The notes under the pieces were generated by a model that was given only the letters and a program-made list of their open reading frames with translations, was not told where the DNA came from and ran no database searches. A stretch of DNA of 64,000 nt. Source: Allobosea lathyri. GTDB taxonomy: Bacteria > Pseudomonadota > Alphaproteobacteria > Rhizobiales > Beijerinckiaceae. A program made the translations under genes and the position numbers. This document shows, in pieces, positions 53,925 through 62,111 of this stretch (positions within the stretch are counted from its first letter, which is position 1; each line of letters begins with the position of its first letter). The DNA lies in the NCBI RefSeq assembly GCF_900108245.1, contig NZ_FNUY01000004.1, positions 310,001 through 374,000 of the forward strand, read 5' to 3'.

Positions 53925-54686
53925 CTACTCCGCGAACGGCTCGACCACCATCTCCACCCGCTCGCCGGCGAACACGCTGTCGACCAGATGGATCGGCGTC
54001 AGGTCCGGTAGCGCGTCGATCGCGGACGAGACCATCACCGCGGCTCCGGGCTCGATCTTGAGCAGCATGGCCTCGCGCTCGCTGGCGAGCCGCGCCGTCA
54101 ACCGCGTCGAGAGGCGCACATAATCCTCGATCCCGTACACCTTGAGCGCAGCCGTCATGGAGGCGCCCGCCTCGTGGAAAGCGCGGTCGAAATCGGCGAA
54201 ACGCTCCACTGATAGCCAATGCGTGCCCGTCCCCATCGGCGTGCCGTCGGCAAGGCTGAGCCCCTCGACCCGCCACAGGCGCGCGCCGGCCTTCAATCCG
54301 AGCATCGCGCAGATCTCGGCATCGCCTGTCACAGCCGCCGCCGACAGCATCGCGCTCGATCCGGTGATGCCGACCTTGCGGAAATTGGCGCGCATGCTGA
54401 CGCGGCGGCCGATCGGATAGGGAACCCGCCGCGCACTCACCTGCGTGCCCCGCCCGCGCGAGACCGTCACCAGCCCCTGCTCCGCGAGATGCCGGAAGGC
54501 CTGGCGTACGGTATGACGATGCACGCCATAGCGCTCGGCGAGCGCGATAGAGGCCGGAAGTGTATCCCCGACCGCGTAATCGCCACGGCCGATTGCGGAT
54601 TCGAGTTCGTCGGCAATGCGACGCCACGCCGTACCACGATCTTCGGCTTCGGCTGCCTCGCGGCCCGTCATCAAAATTTCATCCAA
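53925..54686 (-). CDS. phnF: GntR/HutC family regulator of phn genes
   Basis: A 253-residue regulator. Winged HTH at about 18-88 (AWRRIADELESAIGRGDYAV, then GVHRHTVRQAFRHLAEQGLV), UTRA effector domain at about 95-245 (VSMRANFRKVGITGSSAM, FAGERVEMVVEPF). Encoded opposite to phnG with 72 bp between starts, containing two palindromic sites. PhnF of Mycobacterium smegmatis is a repressor of a phn importer; here it likely represses phnG onward, and itself. Confidence 0.93.
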   Translation of the reverse strand: MDEILMTGREAAEAEDRGTAWRRIADELESAIGRGDYAVGDTLPASIALAERYGVHRHTVRQAFRHLAEQGLVTVSRGRGTQVSARRVPYPIGRRVSMRANFRKVGITGSSAMLSAAAVTGDAEICAMLGLKAGARLWRVEGLSLADGTPMGTGTHWLSVERFADFDRAFHEAGASMTAALKVYGIEDYVRLSTRLTARLASEREAMLLKIEPGAAVMVSSAIDALPDLTPIHLVDSVFAGERVEMVVEPFAE

Positions 54687-54687
54687 A

Positions 54688-54700
54688 ATGTATAGACCTT
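54688..54700. promoter_or_regulatory. Candidate PhnF site 1
   Basis: ATGTATAGACCTT with core GTATAGAC (54690-54697). It resembles the PhnF operator described in M. smegmatis, TGGTATAGACCA. Lies 2 bp before the phnF start, so binding would be self-repressing. Confidence 0.6.
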
Positions 54701-54718
54701 TCGCAGCGCCGACCTATC

Positions 54719-54732
54719 ATAGTCTAGACATT
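54719..54732. promoter_or_regulatory. Candidate PhnF site 2
   Basis: ATAGTCTAGACATT with the perfect palindrome GTCTAGAC (54722-54729), 32 bp (about three turns) from site 1 and 27 bp before the phnG start. Two like sites on one DNA face in a 72 bp divergent gap suggest joint control of phnF and phnG. Confidence 0.6.
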
Positions 54733-54758
54733 AAAGCCTGACCAGAGAGCGTGTCCCG

Positions 54759-55190
54759 ATGACCGAGAAGACCCTGCGGCAGCAATGGATGGCGACGCTG
54801 GCCCGCGCCTCCCGCAACGAGATCGAGGCCCTGCTTGGCGAGCCGCCGGCTCACGAGGTGCTGAAGGCGCCCGAAACCGGCACGGTCATGGTCGAAGGTC
54901 GCGCCGGAGGGGCCGGACGCCGCTTCAACCTCGGCGAGGCCACGATGACCCGCTGCGTTGTCCGCCTCGGCGACGGAACAATGGGCTTCTCCTATGCGCT
55001 GGGCCGCGACGCCCGCAAGGCGCGCCTTGCGGCGATCATCGACGCAAGGCTGCAGGGCGCAGAACCGGTCGAACAGCTCCGCCAGGGCGTCCATGAACTG
55101 GCCGCGAGGCAGGCGGCGACGCGCGATCTCGCCTCGCGCAAGGCTGCGGCGACCAAGGTCGATTTCTTCACTCTCGTCAGGGGCGCGTGA
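54759..55190 (+). CDS. phnG: Carbon-phosphorus lyase core subunit PhnG
   Basis: Part of the PhnGHIJ core that moves the phosphonate onto ribose. 143 residues, typical length. Family stretches: RQQWMATLARASRNEIEALL and GEATMTRCVVRLGDGTMGFS, then YALGRDARKARLAAIIDA. First gene of the lyase operon phnGHIJKLM-DUF1045. Stop overlaps the phnH start by one base. Confidence 0.95.
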   Translation: MTEKTLRQQWMATLARASRNEIEALLGEPPAHEVLKAPETGTVMVEGRAGGAGRRFNLGEATMTRCVVRLGDGTMGFSYALGRDARKARLAAIIDARLQGAEPVEQLRQGVHELAARQAATRDLASRKAAATKVDFFTLVRGA

Positions 55191-55822
55191 TGCTGCCGCA
55201 AAGCCAGATCGGCGCGGGTTTTTCAGACCCAGTCTTCCAGTCGCAGGCCGCCTTCCGCGCCCTCCTCGCCGCCCTGTCCGAGCCCGGAACGCGGCAGGTG
55301 ATGACCAGCCCGGTCACGCCTCCGCAGGGCCTCGAAGCCGCCACCGCAATCGCCTTGCTGGCGCTTGCCGATTATGAAACGCCGATCTGGCTGACCCCGG
55401 CATTGCGCGACGGTCCCGCCGGCGCCTGGCTGCGCTTCCATTGCGGCGCGACGCTGATCGAGAACCCGGCGGATGCCGCCTTCGCCGTCATCGATGGCGC
55501 AACTGACGCCCCGCTGCTTTCAACCTTCAGCATCGGCACAGACCAGTTCCCTGATCGCTCGACCACCGTCATCGTGCAATGCGCCGGGCTTGAAGGTGGC
55601 AGGTCGGTCACACTGTCGGGCCCGGGCATCGCCGACACCCGCCTTGTCGCGCCGGACGGTCTGCGCTCCGGCTTCTGGGCCGAGGTCGCAGCCAATGCCG
55701 AACTCTATCCGCTCGGCGTCGACCTCGTATTGAGCCATGGCAACACCATCATCGGCCTGCCGCGCTCGACGCAGATCGCCTCGCCGGAACACGCCTCGCC
55801 TGAAATGCTGGAGACCTACTGA
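55190..55822 (+). CDS. phnH: Carbon-phosphorus lyase core subunit PhnH
   Basis: Core-complex subunit with a PLP-transferase-like fold lacking PLP. 210 residues. Conserved parts: FSDPVFQSQAAFRALLAALS, then EPGT and LADYETPIWL, and the C-terminal FPLGVDL-like YPLGVDLVLSHGNTIIGLPR. Start at ATG 55190 within the phnG stop; an adjacent in-frame GTG (55187) is possible. Overlaps phnI by one base. Confidence 0.95.
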   Translation: MLPQSQIGAGFSDPVFQSQAAFRALLAALSEPGTRQVMTSPVTPPQGLEAATAIALLALADYETPIWLTPALRDGPAGAWLRFHCGATLIENPADAAFAVIDGATDAPLLSTFSIGTDQFPDRSTTVIVQCAGLEGGRSVTLSGPGIADTRLVAPDGLRSGFWAEVAANAELYPLGVDLVLSHGNTIIGLPRSTQIASPEHASPEMLETY

Positions 55823-57003
55823 TGTATGTTGCGGTCAAGGGCGGCGAGGCAGCGATCCTCGCCACGCATGATCTGATAGCCGAGGCGCGCCGCGGCGATC
55901 AGTCCGTGCCGGAGCTCTCCGTCGCCCAGATCCGCGAGCAGATGGGCCTGGCCTGCGCCCGCGTCATGAACGAGGGCTCGCTCTACGATCTGGATCTCGC
56001 CGCGCTCGCGCTGAAACAGGCGCAGGGCGACGCGATCGAGGCCGCCTTCCTGATGCGCGCCTATCGCACGACGCTGCCGCGCTTTGGTTCGTCGGAGCCG
56101 GTCGACACGGCCATGATGGCGATCCGCCGCCGGGTTTCCGCGACCTATAAGGATCTGCCTGGCGGCCAGGTGCTCGGGCCGACCTATGATTACACTCACC
56201 GGCTTTTCGATTTCGCGCTGATGGATACGCCTGACGTCATGGTCGGGCTTGACCCGACCATCTCGGGACAGGGCACCTCCAGCACGAACGCCTCCGGAGA
56301 TGCTCGGGTCAAGCCCGAGCATGACGCGCGCGCCCTCGACGCCACCATGCCGCGCGTGCCCGATATCCTGGGCGCGGAAGGGCTGATGGAGGCGGAAGTG
56401 CCGATCGAGGGCGATCCTCGCCCCTTCGACCTCACCCGCGAGCCGATCTCCTTCCCGGCAGAGCGCGATGTCAGGCTCCAGGCGATGGCGCGCGGCGACG
56501 AGGGCTTCCTCCTCGGCCTGGGCTATTCGGTGCAGCGCGGCTTTGGCGGCAACCACCCCTTCGTCGGTGAAATCCGCGTCGGCGAGGTCTCCGTCGAATT
56601 CGTGCCGGAGGAACTCGGCTTCGCCGTCGATCTCGGCGACCTCACCCTGACCGAATGCCAGATGGTCAACCAGTTCGCCGGATCGAAGGACGTCGCTCCG
56701 CAATTCACGCGCGGCTATGGGCTCTCCTTCGGCCATTCCGAACGCAAGGCCATGTCGATGTCGCTGGTCGACCGCGCCTTGAAGGCGCGCGAGTTCGGTG
56801 AAGCCGCCGACTATCCCGCCCAGCAGGACGAATTCGTGCTCTACCACTCCGACAATGTCGAGGCGGCCGGCTTCGTCGAGCATCTCAAGCTACCCCATTA
56901 TGTCGATTTCCAGGGCGAGCTCGAACTGATCCGCCGCATTCGCCGCGAGCGCGAACAGCGTGCGGCCAGCGAGCAAGAAACCCTGCCGGAGGCCGCGGAA
57001 TGA
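55822..57003 (+). CDS. phnI: Carbon-phosphorus lyase core subunit PhnI, with in-frame repeat
   Basis: With PhnG/H/L, PhnI exchanges the adenine of ATP for the phosphonate, giving ribose-triphosphate phosphonate. 393 residues, about 39 more than E. coli PhnI. Clear family sequence on both sides of an insert: MYVAVKGGEAAILATHDLI, GPTYDYTHRLFDFAL (to about 133) and RGDEGFLLGLGYSVQRGFGG onward. Residues about 138-169 (VMVGLDPTISGQ through ARVKPEHDA) are encoded by a palindromic repeat at 56235-56326. The insert falls where E. coli PhnI has a variable linker, so activity may survive. Stop overlaps phnJ start (ATGA). Confidence 0.95.
   Translation: MYVAVKGGEAAILATHDLIAEARRGDQSVPELSVAQIREQMGLACARVMNEGSLYDLDLAALALKQAQGDAIEAAFLMRAYRTTLPRFGSSEPVDTAMMAIRRRVSATYKDLPGGQVLGPTYDYTHRLFDFALMDTPDVMVGLDPTISGQGTSSTNASGDARVKPEHDARALDATMPRVPDILGAEGLMEAEVPIEGDPRPFDLTREPISFPAERDVRLQAMARGDEGFLLGLGYSVQRGFGGNHPFVGEIRVGEVSVEFVPEELGFAVDLGDLTLTECQMVNQFAGSKDVAPQFTRGYGLSFGHSERKAMSMSLVDRALKAREFGEAADYPAQQDEFVLYHSDNVEAAGFVEHLKLPHYVDFQGELELIRRIRREREQRAASEQETLPEAAE
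56235..56326. repeat. Palindromic repeat inside phnI
   Basis: CGTCATGGTCGGGCTTGACC at the left and GGTCAAGCCCGAGCATGACG at the right, inverted copies with two mismatches, around about 50 bp containing CTCGGGACAGGGCACC. Same family as 51875-51969. It keeps the phnI frame open. Confidence 0.9.
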
Positions 57004-58031
57004 TGACCGCCCAGACCATTCTCAGCCCTCATCCTGAGGAGCCGCGCAGCGGCGTCTCGAAGGATGCTCCAGCGCGCTCTGAAACATCCTTCGAGACGAA
57101 GCCTCCGGCTTCTCCTCAGGATGAGGGCTGCGGGGAGACGAAGCCGGCTTACAACTACGCCTATCTGGACGAGCAGACCAAGCGGATGATCCGCCGCGCC
57201 CTGCTCAAGGCCGTCGCGGTGCCGGGATATCAGGTGCCCTTCGGCTCTCGCGAGATGCCGCTCGCACGCGGCTGGGGCACCGGCGGCATCCAGATCACGG
57301 CCGCGATCATCGGTCCCGACGACACGCTCAAGGTCATCGACCAGGGCGCCGACGACACCACCAACGCCGTCTCGATCCGCCGCTTCTTCCAGCAGACCGC
57401 GGCCGTGAAAACGACCGAGGCCACGGATGAAGCGACGATCATCCAGACGCGCCACCGCATCCCCGAGGCACCGCTCAATCCCGGCCAGATCATGGTCTAT
57501 CAGGTGCCGATGCCCGAGCCGTTGCGGAAACTGGAACCGCGCGAGGCGGAAACCCGGAAAATGCATGCCTGGGCCGAGTACGGGCTGATGCAGGTCAAGC
57601 TCTACGAGAACATCGCCCGCTTCGGCGAGGTCACTACGACCTATGACTACCCCGTGCTGGTCAATGGCCGCTACATCATGGCGCCGTCGCCCATCCCGAA
57701 ATTCGACAACCCCAAGATGCACATGTCGCCCTCGCTCCAGCTTTTCGGGGCCGGACGCGAAAAGCGCATCTACGCTCTGCCGCCACATACCAGCGTCAAG
57801 AGCCTCGATTTCGACGATCATCCCTTCCGCATCCAGAGCTGGACCGAACCCTGCGGACTATGCGGCGCAGGCGACAGCTATCTCGACGAGGTCATCACCG
57901 ACGACCATGGCGGGCGCATGTTCGTCTGCTCCGACAGCCATCATTGCGAGACCAGACGGGGTCAGGGCCATCGCGGCGCCATGCTGGCCGATGCTTCGGC
58001 GCTGCATCTGGTCGAGGAGACAAAGCCATGA
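57000..58031 (+). CDS. phnJ: Carbon-phosphorus lyase PhnJ, with N-terminal repeat insert
   Basis: Radical-SAM enzyme that breaks the C-P bond, giving an alkane and ribose cyclic phosphate. 343 residues against about 281 in E. coli. The cysteine pattern CX2C-X21-C-X5-C is intact (PCGLCGAG, then MFVCSDSHHCE): three cysteines for the 4Fe-4S cluster and one thiyl cysteine. The glycyl-radical glycine (Gly32 of E. coli) is Gly76 here in VPGYQVPFGSREMP. Residues about 9-43 come from a palindromic repeat (57023-57130), and the conserved part begins at YNYAYLDEQTKRMIRR. The insert adds one cysteine (Cys44). Start at ATG 57000, overlapping the phnI stop; another ATG follows at once. Confidence 0.95.
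   Translation: MMTAQTILSPHPEEPRSGVSKDAPARSETSFETKPPASPQDEGCGETKPAYNYAYLDEQTKRMIRRALLKAVAVPGYQVPFGSREMPLARGWGTGGIQITAAIIGPDDTLKVIDQGADDTTNAVSIRRFFQQTAAVKTTEATDEATIIQTRHRIPEAPLNPGQIMVYQVPMPEPLRKLEPREAETRKMHAWAEYGLMQVKLYENIARFGEVTTTYDYPVLVNGRYIMAPSPIPKFDNPKMHMSPSLQLFGAGREKRIYALPPHTSVKSLDFDDHPFRIQSWTEPCGLCGAGDSYLDEVITDDHGGRMFVCSDSHHCETRRGQGHRGAMLADASALHLVEETKP
57023..57130. repeat. Palindromic repeat inside the phnJ N-terminus
   Basis: Perfect 19 bp terminal arms: CAGCCCTCATCCTGAGGAG (57023-57041) and its inverse (57112-57130). A second inner pair, TCTCGAAGGATG and CATCCTTCGAGA, is also exact. 108 bp, a multiple of three, so the frame is kept. This CTCATCCTGAGGAG family is seen only once in the window. 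Confidence 0.93.
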
Positions 58032-58846
58032 ACGCCCATGTCAACGCCGACATGTCTCCGCTCGACATCGCGCTCGATCCGCAGCCCCTCCTGTCCGTCG
58101 CCGGCGTCGGCCGCTTCTATGGCGAGCGCATCGGCTGCCAGGGCGTGTCCTTCGATCTCTGGCCGGGCGAAGTGCTCGGCATCGTCGGCGAATCCGGCTC
58201 AGGCAAGTCGACCCTGCTGCGCTGCCTCGCCGGCATCGACCGGCCCGACGAGGGTGAGGTCCTGTTTCGCGGCTCGGGCGAGCCGCTCGACATCTATTCG
58301 GTTGCCGAACAGGAACGCCGCCGCCTGATGCGCACGGCCTGGGGCATCGTCCACCAGAATCCGCGCGACGGTCTACGCATGGACGTCTCGGCCGGCGGCA
58401 ATGTCGGCGAGCGCCTGATGGATCGCGGAGATCGGCACTATGGCAAGATCAGGGAGCGTGCGCTCGACTGGCTATCCCGCGTCGAGATCACCGAGGACCG
58501 CATCGACGACAGGCCGCGCCAGTTCTCCGGCGGCATGCAGCAGCGCCTGCAGATCGCCCGCGTGCTGGTTTCCGAACCTAAGCTCGTCTTCATGGACGAG
58601 CCGACCGGCGGCCTCGATGTCTCCGTGCAAGCCCGCCTGCTCGATCTGCTACGGGTGCTGGTCCGCGATCTCGGCCTCGCCGCCATCATCGTCACCCATG
58701 ACCTCGCAGTCGCCCGGCTGCTGACCGACCGCCTGATGGTGATGAAGGACGGCCGCGTCGTCGAGCAGGGCCTGACCGACCAGGTGCTGGACGATCCCCA
58801 CCATGCCTACACGCAGCTTCTCACCTCGGCGGTGCTCAGTGTGTGA
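58028..58846 (+). CDS. phnK: Carbon-phosphorus lyase accessory ATPase PhnK
   Basis: ABC-type ATPase that binds the PhnGHIJ core. 272 residues. Walker [18 protein letters not shown], signature [19 protein letters not shown], Walker [15 protein letters not shown]. The stretch [20 protein letters not shown] is typical of PhnK. Starts in the phnJ stop (ATGA). Its last base overlaps an in-frame GTG of the phnL frame. Confidence 0.95.
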   Translation: MNAHVNADMSPLDIALDPQPLLSVAGVGRFYGERIGCQGVSFDLWPGEVLGIVGESGSGKSTLLRCLAGIDRPDEGEVLFRGSGEPLDIYSVAEQERRRLMRTAWGIVHQNPRDGLRMDVSAGGNVGERLMDRGDRHYGKIRERALDWLSRVEITEDRIDDRPRQFSGGMQQRLQIARVLVSEPKLVFMDEPTGGLDVSVQARLLDLLRVLVRDLGLAAIIVTHDLAVARLLTDRLMVMKDGRVVEQGLTDQVLDDPHHAYTQLLTSAVLSV

Positions 58847-58854
58847 CCACGTTC

Positions 58855-58931
58855 CCGTCATTCTCGGGCGAAGCGCAACGCAGACCCGAGAATCTCCTGC
58901 CGGAGATGTTCGGGTCGAGCCCGAGCATGAT
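58855..58931. repeat. Degenerate palindromic repeat between phnK and phnL
   Basis: CCGTCATTCTCGGGCGAAGC at the left, GGTCGAGCCCGAGCATGAT at the right; an inner pair GAATCTC/GAGATGTTC is partly preserved. Looks like a hybrid of two arm types. The phnL frame remains open through it. Confidence 0.75.
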
Positions 58932-58980
58932 ACCCCGCCGTCACAACCTCGTCACCTCGCCGGCACAAGGCACTGACACC

Positions 58981-59679
58981 ATGACCACGATGATTCACGT
59001 CGAAAACGTCGCCAAGGCTTTCACCCTGCATAATCAGGGTGGCGTCCGGCTGCCCGTTTTCGACAACGTCAATTTCAGCGTCGCGGCCGGCGAAGCACTG
59101 GTTCTGGCTGGTGCCTCGGGCGCCGGTAAATCCAGCCTGCTGCGCATCCTCTACGGCAATTACCGTCCGACATCGGGCACCATCGCCATCACTCATGCCG
59201 GCCGGCCGATCGACATCGTCTCGGCGGTGCCGCGCACCGTGCTCGACATCCGCCGCCGCACGCTGGGCTTCGTCTCGCAGTTCCTGCGCGTGATCCCGCG
59301 CGTCTCGGCCCTCGACATCATCAGCGATCCACTGCTGGCGCGCGGCGTCCCGGCCGAGGAGGCGAGCGAGCGCGCCAAGGCGATGCTGGCGCGGCTCAAT
59401 CTGCCGCAGCGGCTCTGGAACCTCGCGCCCGCCACCTTCTCCGGCGGCGAACAGCAGCGCGTCAACATCGCCCGCTCATTCGTGGATCCCTCTCCGATCC
59501 TCCTGATCGACGAGCCGACCGCCTCGCTGGACGCCGCCAACCGCGACGTCGTGGTCCAGCTTATCGCGGAAGCCCGTGCTAAGGGCTCAGCCATCGTGGG
59601 AATCTTCCATGACGAGGCCGTCCGCGAAGCGGTCGCGACCCGCTATCTCGATATCACCGATTTCCGGAAAGCCGCCTGA
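58981..59679 (+). CDS. phnL: Carbon-phosphorus lyase accessory ATPase PhnL
   Basis: ABC-type ATPase that takes part in the first CPL reaction with PhnG/H/I. 232 residues from ATG 58981. Walker [21 protein letters not shown], signature [20 protein letters not shown], Walker [31 protein letters not shown] is typical of PhnL. The frame is open back to a GTG at 58843 that overlaps the phnK stop (GTGA), as for its coupled neighbours, but that 46-residue extension is mostly repeat-derived. ATG 58981 gives the known N-terminus. Confidence 0.93.
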   Translation: MTTMIHVENVAKAFTLHNQGGVRLPVFDNVNFSVAAGEALVLAGASGAGKSSLLRILYGNYRPTSGTIAITHAGRPIDIVSAVPRTVLDIRRRTLGFVSQFLRVIPRVSALDIISDPLLARGVPAEEASERAKAMLARLNLPQRLWNLAPATFSGGEQQRVNIARSFVDPSPILLIDEPTASLDAANRDVVVQLIAEARAKGSAIVGIFHDEAVREAVATRYLDITDFRKAA

Positions 59680-60818
59680 TGCAAACTGTTCTCACCAACG
59701 CCAAGCTGATCCTCGAGAACGAAGTCGTCACCGGCACGATCGTCTTCGACGAGACCGGCATCACCGCGCTCGACCAGGGCCGCTCGTCCCTGCCGTCAGC
59801 GATCGATGTGGGCGGCGACCATGTCGCGCCCGGCCTCGTCGAGATGCACACCGACAACATGGAAAAGCACTTCATGCCGCGCCCCAAGGTCTTCTGGCCG
59901 AACGGGCTCGCGGCTGCGCTGGTCCATGACGCTCAGATGGCCTCGGCCGGTGTCACCACCGTCTATGACGCGATCTGCGCCGGCACGCCGTTCTCCGCCA
60001 AGGACTATCGCAAGGACATCTTCGCCGATGTCATGCTCGCATTGGCAGAGGGACGGCGCGAGGGCGTCTTCCGCATCGACCATCGTATCCATATGCGCTG
60101 CGAATTGACGAGCCCCGATCTGCTCGCCGACATCGATCCCTATAAGGACGACGAACTCGTCCAGCTCGTCTCGCTGATGGATCATACACCCGGCCAGCGC
60201 CAATGGCGCGATCTTCAGCATCTGCGCACCTATGCGCTCGGCAACGGCAAGACCGAGGCCGAGTTCGAGGAGGATGTCGCGACGCGCCAGACAGAAGGAG
60301 CGGCCAACGTTTCGCGCAACTGGAGCGCCGTGGTCGAGATGTTCCAGACGCGGGGTATCCCGATCGCGACCCATGACGACACCACGCTCGACCATGTCGA
60401 GGCCGGCATCGCTTCGGGCGCGGTGATCTCGGAATTCCCGACCACGATCGAGGCCGCCGAAGCCGCCAAGCAGCGCGGGCTCGCGACCGTCGCGGGCGCT
60501 CCCAACGTCGTACGCGGCGGCTCGCATTCCGGCGGCGTCTCGGTCGCCGAGCTCGCCGAGCGAGGCCTGCTCGACGGCCTCTCCTCCGATTACGTCCCGG
60601 CCAGCCTGCTTCAGGCCGTGCTCAAGCTGCATTCGCACCATGGTATCAAGCTGCCCGAGGCCATGGGCATGGTTACGTGGAAGGTCGCCGACATCCTCGG
60701 CCTCAGCGATCGCGGCCATCTGAAGCCCGGACTGCGCGCCGATATCGTGCGCTTCAAGGTGCTGGGCCCGACCCCTGTGGTCGCCACGGTCTGGTCGAAG
60801 GGCGAGCGCGCATTTTGA
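59679..60818 (+). CDS. phnM: Alpha-D-ribose 1-methylphosphonate 5-triphosphate diphosphatase
   Basis: Amidohydrolase-fold enzyme that removes pyrophosphate from the PhnGHIL product, giving the PhnJ substrate. 379 residues. Metal motif HTDNMEKHFMPRP near residues 53-66; further family sites RIDHRIHMRCEL and TRGIPIATHDDTTLDHVE (DDTT). Starts in the phnL stop. Its stop overlaps a TTG start of the DUF1045 gene. Confidence 0.95.
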   Translation: MQTVLTNAKLILENEVVTGTIVFDETGITALDQGRSSLPSAIDVGGDHVAPGLVEMHTDNMEKHFMPRPKVFWPNGLAAALVHDAQMASAGVTTVYDAICAGTPFSAKDYRKDIFADVMLALAEGRREGVFRIDHRIHMRCELTSPDLLADIDPYKDDELVQLVSLMDHTPGQRQWRDLQHLRTYALGNGKTEAEFEEDVATRQTEGAANVSRNWSAVVEMFQTRGIPIATHDDTTLDHVEAGIASGAVISEFPTTIEAAEAAKQRGLATVAGAPNVVRGGSHSGGVSVAELAERGLLDGLSSDYVPASLLQAVLKLHSHHGIKLPEAMGMVTWKVADILGLSDRGHLKPGLRADIVRFKVLGPTPVVATVWSKGERAF

Positions 60819-61510
60819 CCACGCCGCGCTACGCCGTTTATTACGCCCCCGCTGCCGACAGTGCCCTTTGGCGCTTCGGCAGCGCGACGCTGGGCGTTGA
60901 TGCCATCACGGGCAAGGATATCGCCTTTGCCGTGCCGAGCGGCTACGCGCCGGAGACCTGGCACGAACTTACGGCCGAGCCCCGGCACTATGGCTTTCAC
61001 GCGACGCTGAAGGCCCCGTTCGAGCTGGCGGGCGGCCGCAGCGAGGCACAGTTGCGTGCCTTCGCCCATAACTACGCCGCCGGCCTCGAAAGCGTGGCGC
61101 TCCATCGGCTGGATGTCACCGCGCTCGGCTCTTTCGTAGCGCTGACCCCGCCGCCCGAGAACGAGACATTGCAGCGCTTTGCCTTTTCGCTGGTCCAGGC
61201 CTTCGAGCCGTTCCGCGCTCCGTTGAGCCCCGCGGACATGGAGCGCCGGCTTCGGCACCCGCTTACGCCGGCTCAGCGCGCCTATCTCGAAGCTTTCGGC
61301 TACCCCTATGTCGGCGACGCCTTCCGCTTCCACATGACTTTGACGGGGTCGCTGCCCTTTGAGGCGGTCGCGCCCGTCAAACAGGCGCTGGACGAGGCCT
61401 ACACGCAAGCGGTTCCAGCAGGCCCGGTCCGACTGGACCGCATCGCCCTGTTCAAGCAGGACAGCCGCGAGAGCCGCTTCCGGCTGCTCGATTCCCTCAT
61501 GCTGAGCTGA
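60815..61510 (+). CDS. DUF1045 protein, 2H phosphoesterase-like
   Basis: A 231-residue protein of the DUF1045 family, found in phn clusters. Two HxTL motifs mark a 2H phosphoesterase fold: His62 in YGFHATLKAPF and His173 in FRFHMTLTGSLPF. Such enzymes open cyclic phosphodiesters. The start is TTG at 60815, overlapping the phnM stop (TTGA); it gives the family N-terminus TTPRYAVYYAPAADSALWRF. PhnP, which opens the ribose cyclic phosphate in E. coli, is absent while phnN is present; this protein may fill that step. That role is inferred, not shown. Confidence 0.88.
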   Translation: MTTPRYAVYYAPAADSALWRFGSATLGVDAITGKDIAFAVPSGYAPETWHELTAEPRHYGFHATLKAPFELAGGRSEAQLRAFAHNYAAGLESVALHRLDVTALGSFVALTPPPENETLQRFAFSLVQAFEPFRAPLSPADMERRLRHPLTPAQRAYLEAFGYPYVGDAFRFHMTLTGSLPFEAVAPVKQALDEAYTQAVPAGPVRLDRIALFKQDSRESRFRLLDSLMLS

Positions 61511-62111
61511 TGTTGCGATGTGTGCGGAGGCTGGTCAGCAGGGCCATCAGCTCGGCCGCCCCCTCCGCCACGCTGCGATCGTTCTGGATCGAAACCAGCC
61601 GCGCCCGCTCGGTTGCCAGCGGCGCCTCGCGCGCCAGCCGCGCCGCGATATCGGCCTCGCTCTCGCGCCCGCGGGCTGCAAGTCGCTTCGCGAGCACGGC
61701 ATCAGGCGCGGTGATGTTGATCACCATCGTGCGATGCGCCAGCCGCTCCGCCAGCGGGATAATGCCGCGCGAGATGTTCGCGATCACCACCTGGCCTCGG
61801 GCGAGGCCTTGCAGCGCAGTCGCTGGGATGCCGTAGCACAGCCCATGCGCGCGCCAGCTCAACGCCAGTTCGCCGCGCGCCTCCGCCTTGGCGAAGGCGG
61901 CTTCGCTGCAGCTATCGTGGTCTTCGGCCCCCGCCATGGCCGGTCGTGTGATCAGGCGGCGCGCGAAGCTGAAGCGAGCATCACCAGCCAACGCGGCGCG
62001 GGCGGCATCCATCAGCGTGTCCTTGCCGGCCCCGGAGGGCCCCACGACCAGTACGAGCGCCCCCTCGGAGACGGAGGGCGAAACAGACAATGTTTGGGAG
62101 ATGAGTGACAT
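61497..62111 (-). CDS. phnN: Ribose 1,5-bisphosphate phosphokinase
   Basis: Makes PRPP from ribose 1,5-bisphosphate and ATP, ending the CPL pathway. 204 residues. Walker A VVGPSGAGKDTLMDAAR; guanylate-kinase-like fold with FARRLITRPAMAGAEDHD and LSWRAHGLCYGIP. Encoded against its neighbours, overlapping the DUF1045 3' end by 14 bp. Its start codon overlaps the start codon of the divergent hexapeptide gene (CATG at 62109-62112), so its promoter must lie inside that gene. No strong ribosome site. Confidence 0.93.
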   Translation of the reverse strand: MSLISQTLSVSPSVSEGALVLVVGPSGAGKDTLMDAARAALAGDARFSFARRLITRPAMAGAEDHDSCSEAAFAKAEARGELALSWRAHGLCYGIPATALQGLARGQVVIANISRGIIPLAERLAHRTMVINITAPDAVLAKRLAARGRESEADIAARLAREAPLATERARLVSIQNDRSVAEGAAELMALLTSLRTHRNISSA

